Source: Bifidobacterium breve (GTDB lineage: Bacteria > Actinomycetota > Acidimicrobiia > Acidimicrobiales > Acidimicrobilacustridaceae). From it: 58,116 nucleotides of DNA. Below the pieces are notes generated by a model. That model did no database searches, was not told the DNA's origin, and was given only the letters and a program-made list of their open reading frames with translations. This document shows positions 16,901 through 25,879 of the stretch, piece after piece. The first letter of the stretch is position 1. Every line of letters begins with the position of its first letter. The stretch covers positions 1 through 58,116 of the forward strand of contig CAMAQM010000010.1 of assembly GCA_945860545.1 (NCBI GenBank). The letters run 5' to 3'. The position numbers and the translations under genes are program-made.

Positions 16901-19900
16901 ATGACTGAGGACCGCACACCTCATCGCAACCGGATCACCACCCGTTGGCGTCGCGCCGGCGTCGCCGTCACGGTGGTGGGCGCACTAGTGGCCTCCACCG
17001 TGGTGGCGTTACCGGTCTCCCCGGCGGCGGCGAACGTTTCATCGCCGCCGCCGACGCCGTTGCCGCTCGACATCGAAGGCCCGGTACTCATCGCCGGTAG
17101 TCCATCGGCACCCGACCCCGAATTCACCGATGTTCCTGCCACCTCCTACTTCGCCCAGGGTGCGGCCTGGTTGAAAGAGGAGGGCATCACGCTTGGGTCG
17201 GGCGGTGCGGGCAAGTACTCACCGGATCAGACGGTGACCCGTCGTCAGATGGTGTTGTTCCTGCACCGACTGGTGAGTACACCGGCCCCCGACGAGGCAT
17301 GTTCGTTCAACGACGTTGTCGTTGACCCGGGCAACCCCGATGACGTGAAGTTCGCCGACGCGGTGTGCTGGATGAAGGAGAACGGGGTCACCCAGGGCAC
17401 CAACCCGGCAGGCACGTTGTTCTCCCCTTCCGCGCCCGTGACCCGAGGCCAGATGGCGTTGTTCATGCATCGTCTGTCGGGACTACGCACCGGTTCGGCT
17501 GCATCGGGGTTCACCGACGTGCCGGACTCACCCGGTCTGCGGCCGGCGGTCGACTGGATGAAGGCCAACGCCATCACCACCGGGCTGTCGCCCACCACCT
17601 ACGGCACGAACGGGGTGGTGACCCGCGGTCAGATGGCGGCGTTCCTGCTGCGCCTCGCCTCCACCGGTGACGCGTGGAACCCCGGCGTTGTTGCCCGCGG
17701 ATCTGTGGAACAGCTTTCGGCTGAGGGTGTCACGGGAACCGTCGTGAGCGTCTACGAATCGGATGGGAACCTCCTTGACACGGCGAGCCTCGACATCGAC
17801 GGTGGAAAGATCTGGCGTCAGGTCCAGCCTGGGACCTACTACGTGGTGACCGGCACCGAGCAGGACCACACCACCACCGAGGTGGAGGTCACGGACCCAC
17901 GGGTGCCGGAATCTGAGGGCGCGCTCTACAGTGGCCAGACCCTGCGAAGTGGCTTCAACTACATCACCATGCGGGACGGCACCCGCCTCAGCGCCATGGT
18001 GACGTTCCCCGGTGGTCCAGGGCCGTACCCGACGCTGGTGGAGTACTCCGGGTACGACCTGTCGAACCCCTATGAGCCGACCTCGGGCTCCAGCCCGTAC
18101 CGTCTGTTGGCCCCGCAGTTCGGCTACGCCCTCGTGCAGGTCCAGATGCGCGGAACCGGGTGTTCCGGCGGGGCGTTCGACTACTTCGAGCCACTGCAGT
18201 CCCTCGACGGCTACGACGCCATTGAGACGATCGCATCCCAGTCGTGGGTGAAGCCCAACACCATCACCGGCGAGAAGGTCGTCGGCACGGTCGGCATCTC
18301 CTACCCGGGCATCTCCCAGTTGTTCGTCGCCCAGGCCCAGCCACCCTCACTGGCGGCGATCACCCCGGTGTCGGTCATCAGCGACACGGTGCGCGCCGTG
18401 CTGTTCCCCGGCGGCATCTTCAACAACGGTTTCGCCCAGGGTTGGGCCGAGGGAGCCGTGTCGCGCGGTCAGCCCGCCCGGCGTCAGCCGGACGGCACGT
18501 GGCGTGGTGGTGTCGACTACGTCGGCACCAAGATCACCGGCGTCGACCGCCAAGGCGTTCGCGTCGGGGACCGGGACCCGGTGTGCCGGGCCTCCCAGCG
18601 CCTGCACGGCCAGGCCGCCGACCTGTTGGGACTCATTGACGAGAACGACTACGAGACCCCGGAGTTCCACTACTTGTCGCCGATGCGATTCGTCGACAAG
18701 ATCGTCACCCCGACGTTGATGGTGGGGGCGTGGCAGGACGAACAGACCGGCGGCATGTGGCCGAACATGCTCGGTCAGTTCCCCGAGGACACGTTCGTGC
18801 GCATGATCGCCCAGAACGGCACCCACATTGAACCGATCGCCCCCGACAACCTCAAGGCGGCGTTCGAACACCTCGCCTTTTTCGTCAAGGGTGAACGCCC
18901 GAACGTCAACGTGGCCCTCCTCAACACTCTGATCGGCCTCGCTGCCGGGCAGTTGCTGGGTGGGTCGATTCCGCCCGGCGGTGAGATCACCTTCACGGCG
19001 TCGGAGTACGACAACACCACCAAGTACCCGACGTTCCAGAGCGCCTTTGACGCCTGGGTCAACGGGCCGCGGGCGATCATCCGATTCGACAACGGTGCCG
19101 GACCCACCGGCAACGCCGGTGGGTCGTTGATCCCGTCGGAGACACGGCAGTTCTCCAAGTGGCCGCTGTCGGGAACGGAGGCGACCACGCAGGAATGGTT
19201 CCTGCGGGGCGACGGCACCCTCGGGAGCGCCGCACCGACCGTGAACGCCGGTCTGCCCGGATCGGTGGTGACGTACGACTACGACCCCACCGTCGGTCTC
19301 GTGAAGACGTACCGGTCTGGCAACGGCTGTTCGGAATGGTTGCCGGAGCCGAAGGACAACAACGGCAACTCCTGTCTCGACTGGGTGGACCCCGATGACA
19401 GTAACGAAGCCGCCTTCATCTCGGCTCCGCTTAGCGAATCAACGGTCATGGTGGGCAACGGTCTGGCTGACCTGTGGGTGACGTGGGATCCCGTTGACTC
19501 TGAGAACCCGGCCGAGCCGTTCACCGACATCGAGGTGACCATCAGCGAGGTGCGTGCCGACGGCAAGGAGATCTACGTGCAGAGCGGCTGGACCCGCACC
19601 AGCTTCTGCGTCAACGATGATGAGTTGTCGACCCCTCTCGCCCCGTGGTTCACGGGAACCATCGAGGACGCCACGAACTCATGCCAGATGGTGCCGGGGG
19701 TCCCCCGCAAGGTGGAGGTTCCGATCTTCCCGTTCGGTCACATCTTCCGGGCCGGTTCCCAGGTCCGCGTCACCGTTGACGCCCCAGGCGGCAGCCGGGT
19801 GGCGTGGACCTTCGACTCGGCTATGGACGCCGGCACCCACACGTTGGGGACCTCGGTGCAGTACCCGTCGCGCATCATCCTTCCGATCGTGACCAACCAG

Positions 19901-20077
19901 GTCCGTGACACGTACACGACCGGGGCGGCGAACCCGAACCCGGCGGCACGCTGGGTCACCCAGCCTGTCACGGCACCTGCGCTTGGGACCTCGCCCCGAT
20001 GCGGCATCCTGAGGGCCCAGCCGTGCCGCACGTACTCCCCCCCCGGGGGCAACGGGGGCAACGGGGGCGCCGGGTGA
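16901..20077 (+). CDS. Exported SLH-domain CocE/NonD (X-Pro dipeptidyl-peptidase, S15) family hydrolase
   Basis: A 1058-residue protein; ATG 16901 with a GGAG site about 10 bases upstream. A twin-Arg-like, hydrophobic signal segment (about 15-45) precedes three SLH repeats (about 75-125, 133-193, 199-250) and a linker. The S15 catalytic domain follows: 'RDGTRLSAMVTFPGG', 'VQVQMRGTGCSGGAFDYF', 'GTVGISYPGISQLFVA' with S467 as nucleophile, 'LMVGAWQDEQTGG' for the Asp and 'QNGTHIEP' for the His. The C-terminal jelly-roll region ('HIFRAGSQVRVTVDAPGG') is typical of CocE/PepX acyl hydrolases. The extreme tail is 'GGNGGNGGAG'. Its role is probably hydrolysis of a peptide or ester at the cell surface. 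Only 48 bases separate it from the previous gene, so co-transcription is likely. Confidence 0.9.
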   Translation: MTEDRTPHRNRITTRWRRAGVAVTVVGALVASTVVALPVSPAAANVSSPPPTPLPLDIEGPVLIAGSPSAPDPEFTDVPATSYFAQGAAWLKEEGITLGSGGAGKYSPDQTVTRRQMVLFLHRLVSTPAPDEACSFNDVVVDPGNPDDVKFADAVCWMKENGVTQGTNPAGTLFSPSAPVTRGQMALFMHRLSGLRTGSAASGFTDVPDSPGLRPAVDWMKANAITTGLSPTTYGTNGVVTRGQMAAFLLRLASTGDAWNPGVVARGSVEQLSAEGVTGTVVSVYESDGNLLDTASLDIDGGKIWRQVQPGTYYVVTGTEQDHTTTEVEVTDPRVPESEGALYSGQTLRSGFNYITMRDGTRLSAMVTFPGGPGPYPTLVEYSGYDLSNPYEPTSGSSPYRLLAPQFGYALVQVQMRGTGCSGGAFDYFEPLQSLDGYDAIETIASQSWVKPNTITGEKVVGTVGISYPGISQLFVAQAQPPSLAAITPVSVISDTVRAVLFPGGIFNNGFAQGWAEGAVSRGQPARRQPDGTWRGGVDYVGTKITGVDRQGVRVGDRDPVCRASQRLHGQAADLLGLIDENDYETPEFHYLSPMRFVDKIVTPTLMVGAWQDEQTGGMWPNMLGQFPEDTFVRMIAQNGTHIEPIAPDNLKAAFEHLAFFVKGERPNVNVALLNTLIGLAAGQLLGGSIPPGGEITFTASEYDNTTKYPTFQSAFDAWVNGPRAIIRFDNGAGPTGNAGGSLIPSETRQFSKWPLSGTEATTQEWFLRGDGTLGSAAPTVNAGLPGSVVTYDYDPTVGLVKTYRSGNGCSEWLPEPKDNNGNSCLDWVDPDDSNEAAFISAPLSESTVMVGNGLADLWVTWDPVDSENPAEPFTDIEVTISEVRADGKEIYVQSGWTRTSFCVNDDELSTPLAPWFTGTIEDATNSCQMVPGVPRKVEVPIFPFGHIFRAGSQVRVTVDAPGGSRVAWTFDSAMDAGTHTLGTSVQYPSRIILPIVTNQVRDTYTTGAANPNPAARWVTQPVTAPALGTSPRCGILRAQPCRTYSPPGGNGGNGGAG

Positions 20078-20104
20078 CGAGTGATTGAGTCGCCATGCGA
20101 CGTT

Positions 20105-20134
20105 GGTGGCCGGTACCTCAGGGTGCCGGCCACC
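20105..20134. terminator. Strong hairpin between convergent genes (bidirectional terminator)
   Basis: A 13-bp stem (one G-T wobble) with a TCAG loop, reading GGTGGCCGGTACC / GGGTGCCGGCCACC. It lies between the stops at 20077 (+) and 20140 (-). There is no T-tract, as is common in GC-rich actinobacteria. Confidence 0.7.
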
Positions 20135-20139
20135 GCCCG

Positions 20140-21612
20140 TTACGGCAACTCGGCGGCTTCGATCTCCCCGTCGGCGATCGCCGCACAGAACGCAGCATGG
20201 TCTTCGATGTTGAGCGCGGCGTACCTCAAGGAGAAGTCCGCAACTGCTGCGGCGAACGAGTCGTTGTCCCCGAGGTAGGCGGAAAGGGCGTCGGCATTGC
20301 CCGATCGGCAATGGGCACGGGCCAGCGCTGCGCCGCAGAGCCTGGCGTAGTGGGGGAGTTGCTCGTCGGACATCGTGTCAATGTTCGCTGATCCCTTCCA
20401 GTCCCGCAGCTGGCGGAGGTAGAAGTGGTGCTCGCCCGCTGTGCCCCATCCGAGGAAGATGTCGCTAGTGGTCTGCATGAGCCGCTGTCCGTCGACGACG
20501 CGCTCGCCGTGGTGGGGCTGGGAGGCTCGCCCGACGAACGGCTCGAGAACGGATGCCTGTGCCTGTTTGACCTGGATGAACAGCGGTGAGTCGTCGCTCC
20601 ACGCCAGCGCCAGCAGGATGTAGCAGCGGGTCCCCACACTGCCGACGCCGACGACCTTGCGAGCTGCGTCGACGACCCGGTAGCGACGGAGCAGGTGGCG
20701 ACGCTCACTAGAGACCGTGGGCAGATACGCCCTGAAGAGTTCACTGAGGTGGTCACGGGTGACGTCCTCGTCGAAGTGGGTGATGAGCGGTGGATCATCG
20801 ACGATCCGAGGAACCCCGCCCTCGGAGCGGGTCAGTTTGGCCATGGCCTGAGCGCTGGTGCGCTGCCGTGCTTTGGTCACCGCCCGTTCAGCTCGTTTTC
20901 GTGAGTCGTCGGGCAGTGACGCAACGATCATGTCCGACTCGAGTTGCACGTACCAGGTGTCGAGTTCGTCGAGCGCGACAAGTCGGGCAACAGTGGATTG
21001 ATACGAAAGTACGGCCTGCACGGCGGCGTCGCGACCGATGTCCTCGCTAAACCCGCGGTCGAAGGCCGCCACCACGAGACTGGCTGCCAGTCGCTTCACG
21101 TCCCACTCGAAGGGACCCGGAAGGGTTTCGTCGAAGTCGTTGACGTCGAACGCCTGTCGACGCTCGGGAGTGCCGAAGAGTCCGAAGTTGGACAGATGTG
21201 CGTCACCACACAACTGGACGTTGAGCGGCGTGGTGGGGGTTGTCGCAAGATCGGCCGCCATGACTGCGGCGGCGCCCCGGAAGAAGGTGAATGGCGAGAC
21301 AGCCATGCGGGCGTGACGCACCGGAACGAGTTCGGGAACCCGAGTGGTTGCCTGGCCGGCGAGGACGGCCAACGGGTCGCGGTCCGAACGTGGCGTGAAC
21401 GTGTCGTGGGAGGTGCGGGGGCATGCCTTGCGGGCGGACTTCCCAATGGTCGCGAGTTGGGCCCCGGTGTGGTTTGGGCCGGGCCACACATGGGTCACGA
21501 AACCCTGTTCGGGCAGTTGACCGTTACCGGCGACACCTGGTGGATCGAGCGCTGGGACCTCCGGGAATGTCAGGAGTGGGGTCGGGATTCCGCTCAGGTC
21601 GGAGGTTGCCAT
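20140..21612 (-). CDS. DUF2252 family protein
   Basis: A 490-residue protein. ATG 21612 is preferred over an in-frame upstream start at 21657 because CATACT (21624-21619) lies 6 nt before it, a leaderless arrangement. The motifs 'FFRGAAAVMAADL', 'VQLCGDAHLSNFGLFGTPERRQAFDVNDFDETLPGPFEWDVKRLAASL' and 'VVGVGSVGTRCYILLAL' define DUF2252. The 'GDAHLSNFG...NDFDE' stretch resembles the catalytic and metal loops of aminoglycoside-phosphotransferase/kinase-like folds. A small-molecule kinase role is therefore suspected for the family, but none is established to my knowledge. There is no operon partner: the gene ends at the shared terminator and the LuxR gene upstream has its own promoter. Confidence 0.88.
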   Translation of the reverse strand: MATSDLSGIPTPLLTFPEVPALDPPGVAGNGQLPEQGFVTHVWPGPNHTGAQLATIGKSARKACPRTSHDTFTPRSDRDPLAVLAGQATTRVPELVPVRHARMAVSPFTFFRGAAAVMAADLATTPTTPLNVQLCGDAHLSNFGLFGTPERRQAFDVNDFDETLPGPFEWDVKRLAASLVVAAFDRGFSEDIGRDAAVQAVLSYQSTVARLVALDELDTWYVQLESDMIVASLPDDSRKRAERAVTKARQRTSAQAMAKLTRSEGGVPRIVDDPPLITHFDEDVTRDHLSELFRAYLPTVSSERRHLLRRYRVVDAARKVVGVGSVGTRCYILLALAWSDDSPLFIQVKQAQASVLEPFVGRASQPHHGERVVDGQRLMQTTSDIFLGWGTAGEHHFYLRQLRDWKGSANIDTMSDEQLPHYARLCGAALARAHCRSGNADALSAYLGDNDSFAAAVADFSLRYAALNIEDHAAFCAAIADGEIEAAELP

Positions 21613-21686
21613 GCGCTCAGTATGGTCCGGATCCCGCCTTGTGCCGCACTTCGACATGGCGTGATCGCGCCTCGGCGGATGGTTGG

Positions 21687-22457
21687 CTAGAGGTTCGATC
21701 TCCGAATGCGTTCGATCAGGTCGTGACGGTCGGTTGCCCCGAAACGGCGCATGAGGCCGGCGAGTTCACTCTTGATGGTGGCGACCGAGAAGTTCAGTTC
21801 GCTGGCGATGGCGAGATTGGTCCAGCCGTCCTCAACGAGTTCGATCACCCGTTGCTGGCGTTCGGTGAGTCTGATCACTTCACGTTGGCGTCGGCTGCGC
21901 TCCCAGGGATGTCGTGGCTCGGACGCAAGTGCCCACAACGCCAGTGCCGAGCTGACGGCGTCGAGGGTGAGGTGCAGGGCCACCGGCTCCTCGGGCGGAC
22001 CGGGAAGTTCGACGCTGAGAGCGCCGATCCGGTTCGCTCTGGCCCGCACCGGAACGCTCACGATCTCGGCGTCAGGGGGGTGGTCGAGGGCTTGTGCCCA
22101 TGGCACGAGGAGGGGATAGCGGGAGGGCAAGTCGGCGACGCGAACGTCGATTCGATGTCCGTTGCGCAGGCAGTCGCCGTCGGGGGTGTTGGCCTCTGCG
22201 GGGAGGCTGGCGAACCGCTCGACGAGATCGGTTGGGGCACCTGACCACACCATCAGGTCAAGGGACTGTCGTTCGGCGTGGTGAATGCGCATGGTGACGG
22301 TGAGGGGTTGCCAAGCGTGGAGGGTGTCGAGCCGGATTGCCTCACCGACAAGTTCGCCATCGTGGTGCGTGCTGAGGGTGTGCAGAAGTGGGCCATAGGT
22401 CGACTGGAGGTCGCGGTGCGCCTGGTGGTCGTCGACAGCGTCGGAACCCGAAGCCAT
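21687..22457 (-). CDS. LuxR-type transcriptional regulator with GAF-like sensor region
   Basis: A 256-residue protein. The C-terminal 65 residues 'RLTERQQRVIELVEDGWTNLAIASELNFSVATIKSELAGLMRRFGATDRHDLIERI' are a LuxR/NarL helix-turn-helix. The N-terminal region of about 180 residues has the alternating strand pattern of a GAF-like domain ('VSVPVRARANRIGALSVELPG' resembles a GAF core strand), so it may sense a small molecule. Similar GAF-LuxR proteins occur in mycobacteria. ATG 22457 is preceded at 6 nt by TAGGTT (22469-22464), so it is leaderless. The target genes are unknown; the nearest candidate on the same strand is the DUF2252 gene downstream (74-base gap). Confidence 0.8.
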   Translation of the reverse strand: MASGSDAVDDHQAHRDLQSTYGPLLHTLSTHHDGELVGEAIRLDTLHAWQPLTVTMRIHHAERQSLDLMVWSGAPTDLVERFASLPAEANTPDGDCLRNGHRIDVRVADLPSRYPLLVPWAQALDHPPDAEIVSVPVRARANRIGALSVELPGPPEEPVALHLTLDAVSSALALWALASEPRHPWERSRRQREVIRLTERQQRVIELVEDGWTNLAIASELNFSVATIKSELAGLMRRFGATDRHDLIERIRRSNL

Positions 22458-22463
22458 TGGAGA

Positions 22464-22469
22464 AACCTA
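22464..22469 (-). promoter_or_regulatory. -10 box of the LuxR gene (leaderless)
   Basis: TAGGTT on the minus strand, 6 nt before ATG 22457. Confidence 0.5.
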
Positions 22470-22640
22470 GGAGTGCCTTTGCCGTGCCCCGTCCCGGGGA
22501 TCGGCTATATCCACGTGGTAGCCGCTCGCGGGCGGGGTACGTGGCCGGAAGGCAGTACACCGTGGGTATGAGTCATCGTGAAGCAGGTATTCGCATGTGG
22601 CCTCAGGTGGCGCGGTGCTTCCGCGCTCCGGGGAGGCCTC

Positions 22641-22946
22641 ATGCACCATCCCCCGTCTGAAGAGCAAGCCTGGGAGATCGCCCGCAACCACTTCGGAGAC
22701 GACCTTGCCTCGTGGGTGCGCCTCGAGCGGACCGACTTCGGATGGATGGCACGGGTGGAGGAACCTCCGCTGGGCCCCGGCACCGTCATCGGCGCCGATC
22801 TTTTGGCCATCGGTCCACGGGCTGAGGACACCCGCACCTACCCGCCCATGTCCGCACCACAGTTGCGTCGGGCGCACTTCGCGTGGCTCGAGAACGTGGC
22901 AACCTCGGCCCGCATGGACAGCGACGGACCGGCCTCGTTTTCCTGA
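22641..22946 (+). CDS. Small protein of unknown function (YrhB/Imm35-like shape)
   Basis: A 101-residue protein. ATG 22641 is chosen for GGGGAGG four bases upstream; a GTG at 22578 would add 21 residues of unconvincing sequence. 'SEEQAWEIARNHFGDDLASWVRLERTDFGWMARVEEP...GADLLAIGPRAEDTRTYPPMS' loosely recalls the small alpha/beta fold of YrhB/Imm35-type proteins, where an N-terminal helix precedes strands ending in a 'GW' and a 'YPP' turn. This resemblance is weak and no function is assigned. The gene stands alone between two minus-strand genes. Codon use looks like that of its neighbours. Confidence 0.6.
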   Translation: MHHPPSEEQAWEIARNHFGDDLASWVRLERTDFGWMARVEEPPLGPGTVIGADLLAIGPRAEDTRTYPPMSAPQLRRAHFAWLENVATSARMDSDGPASFS

Positions 22947-23017
22947 GTGCCGGGTTCCTGAGTGACGGGGACTCATCGCCGGTCAGCCCACAGGGGTCCC
23001 GGGGATGGGGGACGTCG

Positions 23018-24289
23018 TCATGCCTCGACGATGAGTGACACACACGTGGTGGCGCTGCCGCCCACGTTCAACAGGGCAGCGGTCTGCGCTCCGGGCACCT
23101 GGTAGTCCCCGGCAGTGCCGGTGACCTGACGCACCTGATCGCAGAGCATCCGGACCCCCGATGCCCCCACCGGATGACCGACCCCCATCAGGCCGCCGCT
23201 GGGATTGATCGGGAGCTGACCGTCGAAGTCGCAGGTGCCCTCCTCCACGGCTTTCCACGATTCGCCGGGGGCGGTAATGCCGAAGTGGTCGATTGCGGCG
23301 TAGTGGTTGGTGGTGAAGCAGTCGTGGGTCTCAATGACGTCGAGGTCCCAGACATCGTCGACGCCGGCGCGGGCCATGGCGGCGGTCACGGCTGCTCGCA
23401 CCCCGGGGAGGATGTAGGGGTTGGCGCTCCGCTCGGAGTCGCGGAGTTTGGCGGCCATGGTCATCTGGTCGGTGTGGTGACCCCACCCGACGATGCGGGC
23501 CGGCCGGGAAGATCCACCGTCATCCCGTCGGGGTCGACGTTCCCACTCCCGGGCGAACGCCGGAGTGGCGAGCACCACCGCAGCGGCTCCATCGGTGATC
23601 TGTGAACAGTCCTGCCGGCGGATGCGACCGGCCACCACGGGGTTCAGTTCGTCATCACTGCGATCAAAGTGCCCGTCGGTCAGCGTCCAGTTTCTCGTCT
23701 GGGCTTGTGGGTTGCGGGTGGCGTTGTCGAAGTTGGAACGGGCGATGGCGGCGAGGTGCTCATCGTCGAGCGAGTAGCGCCGGTCGTAGGCGTCGCCGAG
23801 ATCACTGAACATCTGGGGCCACAACCAGTCGACGCCGTCGGTCTCGTCGGGGACCAGTGCTGCGGTCCCTAGTCCCTGCTGAGCGTCAAAGGCGTTGAAG
23901 GTGCGCATCATCTCAACGCCCACCACCACGGCGACGTCGCACCGCCCGGCTTCGAGGTCGGCCATGGCGGCGAGGACCGCCACCGAACCCGATGCGCACG
24001 CCGCCTCGTGTCGGGTCACGGGTATGCCCCGCAGGTCCGGGTGGGCATCGACGAGGAGGCCACCGAGGTGGCGCTGGCCGTTGTACAGACCAGCAGCGAA
24101 GTTGCCGACGTGCCCCGATCCGACCTCGCTGGCGTCCACCGCAGCGTCCTCAAGCACCCCGAGGGTCGCTTCGGCGATGAGTTCGGCCACGGTGCCACCA
24201 TCACGTCCCCGGTTGCGGGCGAAGTCGGTCTGGTAGGTGCCGAGCACCATCGTGGGGTACGGGGACGGCCGGATGGGACGCACCGTCAC
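23018..24289 (-). CDS. Thiolase family protein (SCP-x / acetyl-CoA acetyltransferase-like)
   Basis: A 423-residue protein. The start GTG 24289 overlaps the stop of the upstream carotenoid oxygenase gene (GTGA). The active-site Cys is C98 in 'RHEAACASGS'. The other thiolase motifs are 'DLDVIETHDCFTTNHYAAIDHFG' and 'NPSGGLMGVGHPVGASGVRM'. The 'HDCF' in place of the classical 'NEAF' places it in the SCP2/SCP-x thiolase subgroup, whose members cleave or form acyl-CoA bonds in sterol side-chain or other branched acyl catabolism. Coupling to a carotenoid-cleavage oxygenase suggests that a cleaved isoprenoid fragment may be degraded through CoA thioesters; that is inference. Confidence 0.88.
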   Translation of the reverse strand: MTVRPIRPSPYPTMVLGTYQTDFARNRGRDGGTVAELIAEATLGVLEDAAVDASEVGSGHVGNFAAGLYNGQRHLGGLLVDAHPDLRGIPVTRHEAACASGSVAVLAAMADLEAGRCDVAVVVGVEMMRTFNAFDAQQGLGTAALVPDETDGVDWLWPQMFSDLGDAYDRRYSLDDEHLAAIARSNFDNATRNPQAQTRNWTLTDGHFDRSDDELNPVVAGRIRRQDCSQITDGAAAVVLATPAFAREWERRPRRDDGGSSRPARIVGWGHHTDQMTMAAKLRDSERSANPYILPGVRAAVTAAMARAGVDDVWDLDVIETHDCFTTNHYAAIDHFGITAPGESWKAVEEGTCDFDGQLPINPSGGLMGVGHPVGASGVRMLCDQVRQVTGTAGDYQVPGAQTAALLNVGGSATTCVSLIVEA

Positions 24290-25773
24290 GACCTCGGGGC
24301 GGGTGTCGCGTCGTCGTTGGTGGCGCTCACCGCTCCCGGGACCCATTCGGTGTGGTAGCCGAGAGGGACACGGGCCGTAACGGCGAGACGGGCCACGGGC
24401 CCCAACGTGAGGTCGTTGGCGTCAAAGACGTGGACCTCGCTGGTGCCGGTGGCTTCCTCGGTGACGAACGTGACGAGATAGCCGTCTCGCTCACCCGTTC
24501 GAGCCGGATCCGACGAGGGGGCGAACACGGCTTCGTTGCCCAGCCACCCCTCGGGGTGGCGGTGCACGGTGGCTGTGCCGTCACGGAGGTCGTGGTGGAC
24601 GAGACCGTCGAATGCCAGGGTGGGCCGGTCAGCGAACGTCGGGGACCAGCTCGACTCGGCGCCGGTCCCCATCCGGAGGTCGTTGATGCGCGGGAACTCC
24701 GAAACGGTGTCGTCGATGGCGCGTTCGGTGGCCAGCCCGGTGGCCAGATCGAGTCGCCATTCCCACAGAACCGGTTCGAGCCGGAGGTGGCCAAGGTGGG
24801 GGATCGTTCGGCGTGTGGACACCTCGGTCGTGGCGTTGTGCGGATCGCCCACCAGAGGGTCGGCCATGCGACACCCCCGGAGCACCACGGTGTCGCCCTC
24901 CTCGTGGGCGTTGATCACGTGGTACATGAAGAACGGTTCCACCTCGAACCAGCGGACCTCCGACGAGGTTCCGTGGCGGGGCACCACCCCGATGCGGGTG
25001 GGTAGGTCACGGTAGAAGCGGACCTTGGTCCGGCCCACGGCGAGCAACTCAGGGTCGAACATCATCGACATGTCGAACAGGACGGTGAACCGCGGGGTGA
25101 TGGCCAGATCGTGTTGCAGGCGGGGTCCGGGCAACTCGATGGGCTCGAGATGGGTGACCCGGCCCTCGGGACTGACGACACCGATGTGGAGGTAGGGCGG
25201 CAGCATGGAGTATGAGGTGAACACCATCTCACCGGTGCTCGGGTCCACCTTCGGGTGGGCGTTCATGGTGACCGGCAGGGTGCCCCCGAAATCGCTCACG
25301 CCGATCGTCTCGAGTGTGGTGGGATCGAGCTCGTGGGCGGCGCCCGACAGCCACCACAGTGCGTAGAGCCGTCCGGCGTGGTGGACGACGTCGGTGTTCC
25401 CCGTGTCCTTGAACGGCCCGCCCGCCGCGGTGAAGTCCGGTGGCTCAAGGATGCCGCGCAGGCGTGCCCGTCCGGCGTCAAGGTCGGCTTCGAGCCCTGC
25501 GGTGCGTACCCAGCGGTTTCGGTAGGTGGCCGTGCCCCCACCGAAGTGCACCCCGTGCACCATGCCGTCACCGTCGAACCAGTGGTAGTGGCCCGGGGGG
25601 TCGAACGCCGGGTTGGACCCGTTACGCACGAACAACCCTTCGAGGTCGCTGGGGAGCTCACCGGCGAGCACCGGCAGGTCCCGCGTCGTCGTCTCGGTGT
25701 GAATCGACGCGTAGGGCCCGCGCAGGTAGGCGTCGGGCGGGTGGCGGTCGGTGTCCTCAGCCGTCATCGTCAT
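24286..25773 (-). CDS. Carotenoid cleavage oxygenase family protein
   Basis: A 495-residue protein. ATG 25773 is used because AAGGGAG lies seven bases upstream. Family features: 'DLPVLAGELPSDLEGLFVRNGSNPAFDPPGHYHWFDGDGMVHGVHF' and four iron-ligand histidines expected at H173 ('MNAHPKVD'), H221 ('LQHDLAIT'), H285 ('FMYHVINA') and H474 ('LGYHTEWVPG'). Spacing resembles that of cyanobacterial apocarotenoid oxygenase. These non-haem iron enzymes cleave conjugated double bonds of carotenoids, apocarotenoids or stilbenes. Retinal production for the heliorhodopsin at 3.2 kb is possible, but the substrate cannot be read here. A TAGCGT box lies in the short divergent region shared with the formylglycine-generating enzyme gene. 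Confidence 0.92.
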   Translation of the reverse strand: MTMTAEDTDRHPPDAYLRGPYASIHTETTTRDLPVLAGELPSDLEGLFVRNGSNPAFDPPGHYHWFDGDGMVHGVHFGGGTATYRNRWVRTAGLEADLDAGRARLRGILEPPDFTAAGGPFKDTGNTDVVHHAGRLYALWWLSGAAHELDPTTLETIGVSDFGGTLPVTMNAHPKVDPSTGEMVFTSYSMLPPYLHIGVVSPEGRVTHLEPIELPGPRLQHDLAITPRFTVLFDMSMMFDPELLAVGRTKVRFYRDLPTRIGVVPRHGTSSEVRWFEVEPFFMYHVINAHEEGDTVVLRGCRMADPLVGDPHNATTEVSTRRTIPHLGHLRLEPVLWEWRLDLATGLATERAIDDTVSEFPRINDLRMGTGAESSWSPTFADRPTLAFDGLVHHDLRDGTATVHRHPEGWLGNEAVFAPSSDPARTGERDGYLVTFVTEEATGTSEVHVFDANDLTLGPVARLAVTARVPLGYHTEWVPGAVSATNDDATPAPRS

Positions 25774-25867
25774 GGCGTGCTCCCTTCGCAGTACCCCTGT
25801 CGGTGTGCGCTCCAACGAGGGTGCCTGACCCGACGCTAGTACGCCGCCACCGGCGCCGGTCGGGCGA

Positions 25868-25873
25868 TACCGT
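25868..25873 (+). promoter_or_regulatory. -10 box of the formylglycine-generating enzyme gene
   Basis: TACCGT lies 6 nt before GTG 25880 (3 nt before the alternative GTG 25877). It supports 25880 as the leaderless start. Confidence 0.45.
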
Positions 25874-25879
25874 GATGTG

